From assembly GCF_000685015.1 (NCBI RefSeq), contig NZ_BAYA01000014.1, positions 62,001 through 126,000 on the forward strand: a DNA stretch of 64,000 nucleotides, in the 5' to 3' direction. A program made the position numbers and the translations under genes. This document shows, piece by piece, positions 27,114 to 34,409 of the stretch. The notes beneath the pieces were generated by a model that saw only the letters and a list, made by a program, of their open reading frames with translations, made no database searches and was not told where the DNA came from. Within the stretch, counting starts at the first letter, position 1. The number at the start of each line of letters is the position of its first letter. The DNA is from Paraburkholderia bannensis NBRC 103871. GTDB lineage: Bacteria; Pseudomonadota; Gammaproteobacteria; Burkholderiales; Burkholderiaceae.

Positions 27114-27142
27114 TTGTCAAAGCGCTCGCTTGAATAGCGCGA

Positions 27143-28861
27143 TCAATTGAGCTGATAGGAGAACGTCGCATTGAAGCGCGGACTGCGCGACGGGCTCTCG
27201 ACGGGCGCATCGGCAAGCGCCTTCGCCACCGAAAGATCGACGCTGTAATAGCGCCCGTCGCTCAGCCGGAAACCAATCGACGCCGACGACAGCCGCGAAG
27301 GCGAGGGCGTGCCCGCATGCAGATAGACGCGCGCCATATCGAACGACACATAGGGCGTGAACGTCTGCAGCCACACCTGGCCGATCTTGAACGGGCGGTT
27401 GAGTTCGAGCGAATACGCCCAGCCCGAATCGCCCGATGCTTCGCCCGGCTGATAGCCCGCCGCGAAGCGCTGCGCGCCGAACGAAATCTGCTCGGAGGTC
27501 GGCAGCGAAACCGGGCTGTACTGTCCGATCACCGCCACCGTGGTGCCGAAACCCATCGGCCATTCGTTGCTCTGCGAGAAGGACGCGTTGGTGCGCACGA
27601 AATTCAGCGACGCCGGATTTTGCAGCGTGAGGCCTGCAATATTGGTATCGGCCGACTTCGACGCGCCAAGAATGTTGAATGCCTTCGCCACCGCGATGCT
27701 CGCCTTGCGCACCTGGCCGGTCTGCACGTCGGTGTAATCGGCCTGCAACTGGATCACGCGCACCTGCGACTTCAACCCGTATTGCAGGCCGTTGATGGTG
27801 TTGTGATAGCGGTCTTCGTCGTGCGTCGCGTAGGCGCTCACGGTGCCCACCACGCTGCGCGTATTGCTCAACAGCAGCGGATACGACAGCGCGCCGGTGA
27901 TCTTGTCGCTGATGACGGTGCGCTCGACGTAGTTCGGCAGGCCGGGGTTGTCGGTCGGGTTGCCGCGATAGTGCGAGGCATCGACCTTCGCCATCAGGCC
28001 GTCGCTCGCAATCGGCACCGATGCGTGCGCGGCCAGATACGTGACGTTGTCGCGCCCCTTGGGCAGCAGCGCGGACACGCTCAGTTGCTCGCCGAACGGT
28101 GTCAGGCCGTTTTCGGTGAGCGTGAGCAGGCCCTGCACGCCGGGATGATTGAAGTCGATCCCGGTGCTGATGTCATAAGGCTTTTGCGTGGCGTCGAGTT
28201 CGAGCGTGGTCGCGCCGTCCGTGTTCGTGGGCGGCGGCACATTGGCCTTCACCTTGAGCCCCGGCAGCAAGCCCAGCACGTTGATATAGCGCTGGAACGT
28301 GGCGGTGCGCAGCGGCCGGTCTTCGACGATATGCGCGGCGATCGCACGCATCTTGTCTTCGAGCTTGCCGGGCTTGCCCGTCACCTTCACGTCGCCCACA
28401 TAGCCTTCAACGACGGTGATGCGCACCACGCCGCCCGCGAAATCCTGCGCGGGAACGAACGCGAACGAGAGCGCATAGCCGCGCTCCTGATAGAGCTTCG
28501 TCACGTCGTTGGCCGTCTCGATGAGCTGGCCAATCGTGATGTCGTGGTTCGCCAGCGGCGCGAATCGCTTCACGACCTCGTCGAACGGAATCGATTTCAC
28601 GCCCTCGACCTTGAAACTGGTCGGCGTGATATGCGTTGCGAGTAACTGCTGCAACTGCGGCGTCTGCTGTTGCACCTGCACCGTGACGTTCGGCGCTTTC
28701 TGCGGTGCGTTGACCTGAGGCAGTGCGTCGAGCGGGTTCCCTGCTACTGGATTACCGCCCGACGCCGGCCTTTGTTGTGCTACTGCCACCCCCGTCAAGC
28801 CGCTGCCCGCCATCACCCCCAACGCGGCGAGCACGGCCCATTCTGCGACTGCGCCTTTCAT
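27143..28861 (-). CDS. ShlB/FhaC/HecB-family outer-membrane translocator (TpsB), orphan
   Basis: A two-partner-secretion (type Vb) outer-membrane transporter, normally exporting a large TpsA exoprotein. The 572-aa product has a signal peptide (1-~28) and a Pro/Gln-rich periplasmic linker (~30-75). A first POTRA domain (~78-154, with the V-E-G-x-V-G-D end of the polypeptide-transport domain), a second POTRA (~155-230) and a C-terminal 16-strand barrel (~235-572) follow. The barrel carries the TpsB signature region around S-F-G-A-Q-R-F ... G-E-A-S-G-D-S-G-W-A-Y. The last residue is Asn rather than the common Phe. No TpsA (haemagglutinin repeats, NPNL/NPNG motifs) is in the window. Instead the gene sits at the end of an operon with two low-complexity lipoproteins, divergent from a tad locus. 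Confidence 0.88.
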   Translation of the reverse strand: MKGAVAEWAVLAALGVMAGSGLTGVAVAQQRPASGGNPVAGNPLDALPQVNAPQKAPNVTVQVQQQTPQLQQLLATHITPTSFKVEGVKSIPFDEVVKRFAPLANHDITIGQLIETANDVTKLYQERGYALSFAFVPAQDFAGGVVRITVVEGYVGDVKVTGKPGKLEDKMRAIAAHIVEDRPLRTATFQRYINVLGLLPGLKVKANVPPPTNTDGATTLELDATQKPYDISTGIDFNHPGVQGLLTLTENGLTPFGEQLSVSALLPKGRDNVTYLAAHASVPIASDGLMAKVDASHYRGNPTDNPGLPNYVERTVISDKITGALSYPLLLSNTRSVVGTVSAYATHDEDRYHNTINGLQYGLKSQVRVIQLQADYTDVQTGQVRKASIAVAKAFNILGASKSADTNIAGLTLQNPASLNFVRTNASFSQSNEWPMGFGTTVAVIGQYSPVSLPTSEQISFGAQRFAAGYQPGEASGDSGWAYSLELNRPFKIGQVWLQTFTPYVSFDMARVYLHAGTPSPSRLSSASIGFRLSDGRYYSVDLSVAKALADAPVESPSRSPRFNATFSYQLN

Positions 28862-29097
28862 CGGACTACCCTCGGACTTGTCGGACGGCGCGCAGCGGTT
28901 CCCTGAAACCTCCGTTGCGCGCCGCCTCTTTCTGTCGCCTTTGCGGCGATCTGTGGCTCCCTGATTGCCTGTGTTTATTGTTCCTGCGGACTACGTACTA
29001 CCTGTCCCTGTCCTGTCCGGGCCAGTCGTGGCGCGGTGTCTCTCTCCAGACCCCCGCGCCACGCAGCGCCCATGTTGCCCGATGATTGTTGCGCGCG

Positions 29098-30606
29098 CTA
29101 CGGCAGCTTATGAAGCAAGCCGCTCAGTAGTCCCCCCGATGTACTCGTGCTGCCAGAACTGCTTGAAGACGTGCTGCCCGCGGTCGCGCCAAGCGCCCCC
29201 GTGACCGTGCCGACGATCACCGTGACCGGCTGCAGCAGCGAGCCCGTGCCGCTGGCCGTCGTGCTCGTTCCCGAGGTGCCGCCCGTCGCCGACGTCGCGG
29301 TGCCTGCCGCCGAAGTCGCCGTCGAGACCACGCCCGCGAGCAGCGTGCCGACCACCGGCACGCCCGACAGGCCGCTCGTGATCGCGCTCGTGCCGCCGGT
29401 GGTGCCGGTCAGGCCCGTGAGGGTGCCCAGCGGCGAGCTGCCCAGGCCGAGGCTCGCAACCACCGCGTTGAGCGGGCCGAGCGGGCCATTGGCGGCTGCG
29501 CCGGTCGGCGGGCCGCTGGCGACCAGCGCCGTGCTGCCGCCGACGAGGCTCGTGATCAGGCCGGGAATCGGCGCTGCGCCGTTCGCACCGTTCGGATTCA
29601 CGAGGCCGCCTGCATTGGTGACGGTGTTGCCGAGCGCGCTGACCAGCGTGCCGACGTCCGCGCCGACTGGCGAGAGCGGCCCGAGTGCACCGCCCGCCGT
29701 CGATCCACCCGCCGTCGACGAGACTTTCGAGCCCGCCGTTTGCAGCGCGCCGCCCACTTGCGCGAGCAGACCCGAAACCGGCGTGCCGAGGCCTGTCGAG
29801 GTGCCGACTTGCTGCGTGACGAGGCCGGCCGTGGTGACGATCGGCGTGATCGCCGTGCTGAGCGGCTGCGTGATCTGCTGCACCGGCGCCGACGACAGCG
29901 CATTGCCGAGCATCTGGCCCGTGGCGTTGACGGTGTTGGCCGTCGTGTCGAGCGCCGAGGCGAGCGGCGTCGTGACCGGCGACAGCGGCGACAGCGGGCC
30001 GCTGCCGAGGCCGTTGACCGTGGTGGCGACGCCCTGGACTACGCCGCTCGTCGCGCTGACGACATTGCCGAGACCTGCGACGGTCGTGCCGACCGGGTTA
30101 GCCGTCGAGCCGGTCTGGCCGAGGCCGTTCGAGACTGCATCGGCGAGTGCGCCCGCAACGGTTCCGGTGCTCGACACCGTCTGGCCGAGGCCCGAAGTGA
30201 CCTGCGAGCTGACGCCGCCGGGCAGGGTGGTGGAGCCGATCGCGTTGCCCAGGTCGCTGGTGGTCTTGGCGACCGTCGAGACGACGCCGGACGTGCCCGT
30301 CGAGCCGCTGGTGCTGCCGCCCGACGTCGATCCGCCCGTGGTCGAGCCGCTGGTGCCGGTGCCGCCGCTCGTCGAGCCGGTCGTGCTGGTGCCGGTGCCG
30401 CTGCTGCCGTCCGAACCCGTCGAAGCCGAGGGCGGCGTGTAGCTGCTGCCACCGCAGGCGGCGACGCTGCACGCCACGGCTGCGGCAAGCGCGCTCAGGC
30501 GCAGGGTGCGTACGAGCGTGGCGCTCGCGCTGGTTGCGTTGGTCGATTCGCTGGCGCGTTGCGCCGATTTAAGCTTGTTTTGAAGCGTGTAGATGCGGCT
30601 GGACAT
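29098..30606 (-). CDS. Low-complexity lipoprotein, paralogue of the next gene
   Basis: A 502-aa predicted outer-membrane lipoprotein with no function I can assign. The N-terminal region is unusually long: ~33 polar residues, a hydrophobic stretch, then the lipobox S-V-A-A-C with the lipidated Cys at residue 51. Residues ~55-105 are Gly/Ser/Thr repeats. The rest alternates short Val/Leu/Gly/Thr-rich amphipathic stretches such as P-V-G-T-T-V-A-G-L-G-N-V-V and P-V-Q-Q-I-T-Q-P-L-S. It shares block order with the neighbouring 535-aa lipoprotein, so the two arose by duplication. SD AGGAGA lies seven bases before the ATG. Similar Burkholderia proteins tend to be labelled collagen-like, but I see no regular Gly-X-Y repeat. 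Upstream of the TpsB gene by 236 bp, apparently the same operon. Confidence 0.8.
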   Translation of the reverse strand: MSSRIYTLQNKLKSAQRASESTNATSASATLVRTLRLSALAAAVACSVAACGGSSYTPPSASTGSDGSSGTGTSTTGSTSGGTGTSGSTTGGSTSGGSTSGSTGTSGVVSTVAKTTSDLGNAIGSTTLPGGVSSQVTSGLGQTVSSTGTVAGALADAVSNGLGQTGSTANPVGTTVAGLGNVVSATSGVVQGVATTVNGLGSGPLSPLSPVTTPLASALDTTANTVNATGQMLGNALSSAPVQQITQPLSTAITPIVTTAGLVTQQVGTSTGLGTPVSGLLAQVGGALQTAGSKVSSTAGGSTAGGALGPLSPVGADVGTLVSALGNTVTNAGGLVNPNGANGAAPIPGLITSLVGGSTALVASGPPTGAAANGPLGPLNAVVASLGLGSSPLGTLTGLTGTTGGTSAITSGLSGVPVVGTLLAGVVSTATSAAGTATSATGGTSGTSTTASGTGSLLQPVTVIVGTVTGALGATAGSTSSSSSGSTSTSGGLLSGLLHKLP

Positions 30607-30689
30607 GACGCTGTCTCCTGATCGAATGGGGACGCTTGAACGGTGTAGTGGGCCGATTAGTGGGTCGACTAGTGAGCCGGTTGCCGGGA

Positions 30690-32297
30690 TTACTTCTTGG
30701 CGCCGAGCAGGCCGCCTACGAGCGAAGTGAGGCCGGCGAGCGGGCCAGTCGTGCCGCTGCCCGAGGTGCCGCCCGTCAAGGAACTGAGCGAAAGCGCCGG
30801 CGTCGTGCTCGTGCTGCTCGATGAGCTGGACGTGCTGGTGGACTTCGCGCCTGCTGCGATACCTGCGCCAGCGACGATCGAGCCGCCTGCCGTGCCGACG
30901 CTGTTGACCGTGCTCGTGACCGCGCCGACGACGCCGCTCACGAGGCCCGTGACCGGAGCGAGCGCGCCGGTGCTGCCGCCGGTTGCCGAGGTCAGCGCGC
31001 TGGTTGCCGTCGTCAGTGCGCCCGTCACCGGTGCGAGCGGGTTGCTGCCGCCCGACGTCGCTGCCACGCCGACGCCTGCGCCGATGCCGATTGCCGCGCC
31101 GCCAGTCGAAGCGCCCGTCAGGCCACCCGTGAGGCTGCCCAGCAGGCCCGTGACCGGATTCGTGCCGCTGCCCGAGGTGCTGCCCGTCAGCAGGTTGCCG
31201 GCGGTGGCGACCGTCTTGCCCGTATCGGCGACGAGGTTGCCTACGCCGGTCGTGACGGGGTTCGAGCCGCCCGATTGCGCGACGAGCGCGCCGCCTTTTT
31301 GCAGGCCGCCGCCGAGCGTCTGCAGCAGACCTGCGACTGGCGCGCCCAGACCCGTTGCCGTGCCGACCGTTTGCGTGGTGTTGGCGACCACCGAAGTGAT
31401 CGGCGTGATGGCCGAGCTGAGCGTCTGCGTGACCTGTTGCACCGGGCCGGTCGAAAGCGCGGTGGTGAGCGTGCTGCCGGCGTTCGTGACGGCGGTGCCG
31501 AGCGTGCTGACGGCCGTGCCCAGCGGCGTGGTGACGGCGGCAAGCGGAGCGAGCGGGCCGCTGCCGAGGCTCGTGACGAGCGCCCCCGTGCTGCTGACCG
31601 CCTTGCCCGCGTCGGCCACGACGCCGCCCGTGCTGGAGAGCGTGGTGCCGACCGGGTCGCTCGTTGCGCCGAGCTGGCCAAGACCGTTTGCGAGACCGCT
31701 GCCGAGCGTCGAGACGGCGTTGCCGACGTTCTGCACGATGCCGCCCGCGGCTTGCGTCGTTTGCGAACTTACGCCGGGCACCGATTGCGAAGCGATCGTG
31801 CTGCCCAGACCCGATACCGTCGAACCCACATCGCCGACGACCGTGCTGGACGTGTGCACGACCTGGCCGACTGCATTCGCGGCGGTGGCCGAACCGCTGC
31901 CGCTGCCACTGCCGCTACCACTGCCGCTGCCGTTCCCGCTGCCGCCGCTGCCGTTGTCGCCGGTGGTCGAGCCGCTGCCGCTGCCACTCGTGTTGCCGCT
32001 GCCGTCGCCGCTGCCCGTACCGGTGCCGCTGGTGCTGCCGCTGCCGTTGTCGGCGGTGGTGGTGCCGGAGCCCGTGCCGCTGTCGCTCGTGGTCGTGCTG
32101 CCGCTGGTGCTGCCGCTCGAACCGCTTGAGCCGCTGCCGTCGCCGCTCGTGCCGCCGCTCGTTTGCAGCGCGCCGCCACTGCCGGTGCCGCTGCTGAGCG
32201 ATCCCGAACCGCCGCAGGCGGTCAGGGAAAGCAGCGTCGCGATGGTGGCCGCAATGGCCGTGAGGCGTACCGCCTGCGCGATGTTGTGGTTGTTCAT
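30690..32297 (-). CDS. Low-complexity lipoprotein, first gene of the lipoprotein-TpsB operon
   Basis: A 535-aa predicted lipoprotein: signal peptide with lipobox L-S-L-T-A-C, lipidated Cys28. A long Ser/Gly/Thr/Asp-rich repeat region (~30-140, including an uninterrupted G-S alternation) follows. The distal part mirrors the paralogue, with shared blocks S-S-Q-x-T, G-L-G-Q, P-V-G-T-T, G-P-L-x-P-L, V-T-T-P-L, P-V-Q-Q, S-x-A-I-T-P-I and G-T-x-T-G-L-G-x-P-V. It ends in a Ser/Thr/Gly tail and L-L-G-A-K-K. The Gly-Ser region looks like a flexible stalk for surface display; that is inference. It lies 83 bp upstream of its paralogue. A near-perfect sigma54 promoter lies about 68 bases before its start. 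Confidence 0.8.
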   Translation of the reverse strand: MNNHNIAQAVRLTAIAATIATLLSLTACGGSGSLSSGTGSGGALQTSGGTSGDGSGSSGSSGSTSGSTTTSDSGTGSGTTTADNGSGSTSGTGTGSGDGSGNTSGSGSGSTTGDNGSGGSGNGSGSGSGSGSGSGSATAANAVGQVVHTSSTVVGDVGSTVSGLGSTIASQSVPGVSSQTTQAAGGIVQNVGNAVSTLGSGLANGLGQLGATSDPVGTTLSSTGGVVADAGKAVSSTGALVTSLGSGPLAPLAAVTTPLGTAVSTLGTAVTNAGSTLTTALSTGPVQQVTQTLSSAITPITSVVANTTQTVGTATGLGAPVAGLLQTLGGGLQKGGALVAQSGGSNPVTTGVGNLVADTGKTVATAGNLLTGSTSGSGTNPVTGLLGSLTGGLTGASTGGAAIGIGAGVGVAATSGGSNPLAPVTGALTTATSALTSATGGSTGALAPVTGLVSGVVGAVTSTVNSVGTAGGSIVAGAGIAAGAKSTSTSSSSSSTSTTPALSLSSLTGGTSGSGTTGPLAGLTSLVGGLLGAKK

Positions 32298-32375
32298 GGT
32301 GTGCCCTCGTCTCGTATGGTGTGTGTGTTGTCTATGTGTTGTGTGCTCGGTTTGTCAGACCTGCGCCACCTACAC

Positions 32376-32392
32376 TGCAACAGCTGTGCCAA
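32376..32392 (-). promoter_or_regulatory. Sigma54 (RpoN) promoter of the lipoprotein-TpsB operon
   Basis: On the minus strand the sequence is TTGGCACAGCTGTTGCA, matching the sigma54 consensus TGGCAC-N5-TTGCW. GG (-24) and GC (-12) are exactly ten bases apart. Transcription should start near 32365, 68 bases before the first lipoprotein. A sigma54 promoter needs an enhancer-binding protein, and one is encoded at 44912-46300. Confidence 0.8.
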
Positions 32393-32526
32393 TTCGAAAT
32401 CGCACACGAAAAACAACAGTTTTAAAGCGTGGAGGGTTTCGTCTAATCAAGGCGCGACAAGCCTTTGCCCGATCGTTTCGTCGAACGAATAAGACGATAT
32501 AAAACGTGGGGTGACAGCGTGACGTG

Positions 32527-32578
32527 CGTTACGTCACGTAACGTGGCGCGCGTGGTGTTACGAACGCAGGGGGTAACG
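32527..32578. repeat. CGTAACG dyads, possible upstream activator sites
   Basis: A perfect dyad CGTTACG-TCA-CGTAACG (32527-32543) is followed by a looser inverted pair GTTAC (32557-32561)/GTAAC (32573-32577). They lie about 160-210 bp upstream of the sigma54 start, a normal distance for enhancer-binding-protein sites. Confidence 0.6.
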
Positions 32579-32762
32579 ATGCGAGTGCTTATGCGAAATG
32601 GGAAATTGCATACGCATCGAATTGCCGCGAAACGCGCGGTGCTGCGTGCTCACGCGTTTTTATGCGTGAAAACGTTTGAGGTGGAAATGGTTTGCGACTC
32701 CTGAATAGTTTGGGTAATGGTTTATCCGGAGTCAGAGTTAAAACGCATATGCCGATAATGAT

Positions 32763-32821
32763 GTTACGTCCCGTCCGTTGCGTAACGAACGATTGCGTAA
32801 CGAATTCGGTTACGCTATAAA
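32763..32821 (+). promoter_or_regulatory. flp promoter with four CGTAAC/GTTACG boxes
   Basis: TTGCGT (32793-32798) and TATAAA (32816-32821) are 17 bp apart and form the likely flp promoter, starting near 32828 with a ~190-base leader. TTGCGTAACGAA occurs twice with a 15-bp period (32778-32789 and 32793-32804), the second covering the -35. Inverted boxes GTTACG lie at 32763-32768 and 32809-32814, the last between -35 and -10. The same box occurs in the dyads near the divergent sigma54 promoter. The rest of the 719-bp gap (32298-33016) is AT-rich for this genome, and I see no gene in it. Confidence 0.6.
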
Positions 32822-33016
32822 AAACGCACTGGGCACAAAACAACACAAAACAGAGCTGCACGTTGGCAAGTCCGAGGGGAATGCTTACGATTCGGCCATC
32901 GTTGTTGGCGGACTGTCATGAGTCCGTGGACCGGATGTGTCGACGCAATCCAAGCGGCATACGCAGGCGTCGATGCAGAACAGCGTGAGAGCGCTATAAA
33001 AGAGAGAGGGCCGAAA

Positions 33017-33187
33017 ATGAACAAGCTGTTGAAGCATTTCTTGAAGTCGGAAGACGGGGTCACTGCGCTGGAATATGGGCTCATCGCCGGGCTCATTGCC
33101 GTTGTCATCGCCGTGAGTGTGGGCAAGCTCGGAACCCAGCTTGACCAGGTCTTTACGTACATCACGTCGCAGATCTCGTCGGCGTAA
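33017..33187 (+). CDS. flp: Flp-family type IVb pilin
   Basis: The major structural subunit of the Tad/Flp pilus, used for tight adherence and biofilm formation. The 56-aa prepilin has a 14-residue leader ending in E-D-G, cleaved after Gly14. The mature end V-T-A-L-E-Y-G-L-I-A-G carries the Flp-motif Glu19-Tyr20, followed by a hydrophobic helix and a short tail. The ATG at 33017 with GAGAGGG upstream is chosen over in-frame upstream starts because it gives a standard leader. A small hairpin (33224-33229/33234-33239) after the gene may limit read-through into cpaA, which would give pilin excess over assembly proteins. Confidence 0.95.
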   Translation: MNKLLKHFLKSEDGVTALEYGLIAGLIAVVIAVSVGKLGTQLDQVFTYITSQISSA

Positions 33188-33320
33188 CGCTGGCAGGACG
33201 AATGACGCGCGGCGCGATCGCAGTTGGCGATCACGCCAATTCATTCAGTTAAACGTAGCAGTTGCGCTTCACGTGCGCCGTTGATCCGGCACGCGTGGTG
33301 TGGCTGCACGTCTATCCGCG

Positions 33321-33821
33321 ATGACCTCATTGATCTTCAGCCTCGCGTTTGTCGCGTGGGCGGTGACCGTTGCCGTCTGCGACTGCCGCGCACGTCGCGT
33401 GCCAAACAAGCTGGTCGGCGCCGGTCTGTGCGTCGCGCTCGCGGCATCGTTCATGCACGCGGGGCCCGCCCATCTCAGCCTGTTCTCCTCGCTTGCCGCG
33501 GCGGCGGTGGGGCTGGCCGCACTCATGCCTTTCTTCGTGCTCGGCATGATGGGCGCGGGCGACGTGAAGGTCTTCGCGGTGCTCGGCGCGTGGTGTGGAA
33601 TGCAGCCGCTGCTCGATCTGTGGATTGTCGCGAGCATCGCCGCGCTCGCTCATGCACTCGTCAGGCTGATCGTACTGCGCATGCGATCGCAAGTATTTGT
33701 AGGACGCCAAACTAATGATGTGGCGCCGGGAGGGTGGCGCGGAACGCCTTTCGCCGCCTGCCTCATGGCGCCCGCACTCGGATGGCTTGCGTTCCAGGCG
33801 ATGACCGGAGGCCTGCGATGA
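33321..33821 (+). CDS. cpaA: A24-family prepilin peptidase CpaA/TadV
   Basis: An inner-membrane aspartic peptidase that cleaves and matures the Flp prepilin and TadE-type pseudopilins. The product is about 166 aa, hydrophobic throughout with several membrane helices. It has the two catalytic aspartates of the family: one in the C-D-C-R-A-R-R-V-P-N loop after helix 1 and one in the G-A-G-D-V-K motif. It is the short, methylase-less form typical of tad loci. The ATG at 33321 is chosen because it directly precedes the first helix; an in-frame GTG at 33300 is possible. Neither has a good SD. Its stop overlaps the tadE start (ATGA). Confidence 0.9.
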   Translation: MTSLIFSLAFVAWAVTVAVCDCRARRVPNKLVGAGLCVALAASFMHAGPAHLSLFSSLAAAAVGLAALMPFFVLGMMGAGDVKVFAVLGAWCGMQPLLDLWIVASIAALAHALVRLIVLRMRSQVFVGRQTNDVAPGGWRGTPFAACLMAPALGWLAFQAMTGGLR

Positions 33822-34318
33822 AGACGCATGCGTCCAATCGTCTGGTGCGCAAGGGAAGCGGCGCGCGTCGCGACCGTCAGCGCGGCGTGGCCGCCATCGA
33901 GTTCGCGCTTGCGTTCCCGCTTTTCTTCGCGATTCTCTACGGGATCGTGATGTACAGCATGATGTTTCTCGTGCAGCACAGCTTGACTTCAGCCGCCGCT
34001 GAAGGCGCACGTGCGGCGCTGGTCTACCAGAACGCGACGACCGTCTCGGGGGCGCTTACCAGCCGCGGCACGGCGGCTTGCGCGCGCGCGCTTGCGGTCG
34101 TGAGCTGGCTCACGCAGCCGCCGACATGCAACCAGACTGTCAGCACCGCGCCGGCTGGATGCTCCGACAACGCCGCCATGGACTGCGTGCAGATCACGCT
34201 GTCTTACGGATGGAAGGCGAACCCGCTCGTGCCGCCCTTGCCATTGATGAACCTGCTTGCGCCGACCTGGCTAACCGGTCAGGCCACGGTGCAGATCGAT
34301 CCGGTGAACATCCTGTGA
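33818..34318 (+). CDS. tadE: TadE-family pseudopilin
   Basis: A minor pseudopilin of the Tad pilus, processed by the prepilin peptidase. The 166-aa product has a basic N terminus followed by R-G-V-A-A-I-E-F-A-L-A-F-P-L-F-F. This is the TadE-like prepilin motif with conserved Glu, a membrane helix and A-A-A-E-G-A-R-A-A-L. The distal part has four cysteines (A-C-A, T-C-N, G-C-S, D-C-V) that may form disulfides. SD GGAGG lies seven bases before the ATG at 33818, which overlaps the cpaA stop. The open frame reaches 33734, but that part lies inside cpaA. Confidence 0.9.
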   Translation: MKTHASNRLVRKGSGARRDRQRGVAAIEFALAFPLFFAILYGIVMYSMMFLVQHSLTSAAAEGARAALVYQNATTVSGALTSRGTAACARALAVVSWLTQPPTCNQTVSTAPAGCSDNAAMDCVQITLSYGWKANPLVPPLPLMNLLAPTWLTGQATVQIDPVNIL

Positions 34319-34409
34319 TGACTGCGCCCAACATCGCCGCCCATTTACTGCTTCGCTCGCCGCGCGCGTCGCGTGGCGTGCATCCTGTACGCATCCGGAA
34401 TCATCGTTG

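Noticed and set aside
31840..32180. Short-period repeats resembling an array
   Set aside because: They are codon repeats for Gly-Ser runs inside a lipoprotein gene, with no constant repeat-spacer pattern, so not CRISPR. No cas genes are in the window.
29147..32502. Long Pro/Val-rich plus-strand frames opposite the two lipoprotein genes
   Set aside because: They mirror Gly/Ser/Thr codon repeats of the minus-strand genes. The minus-strand frames have signal peptides, lipoboxes and SDs; these do not.
32681..32697. Sigma54 promoter for flp (GTGGAAATGGTTTGC)
   Set aside because: GG and GC are nine bases apart, not ten, and the -24 element is poor. The TTGCGT/TATAAA pair at 32793-32821 is more credible.
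27143..33016. A TpsA exoprotein or contact-dependent inhibition (CDI) locus
   Set aside because: No large repeat exoprotein, TPS domain, toxin or immunity gene lies near the TpsB gene. The adjacent lipoproteins are longer and built differently from a small BcpO-type lipoprotein.
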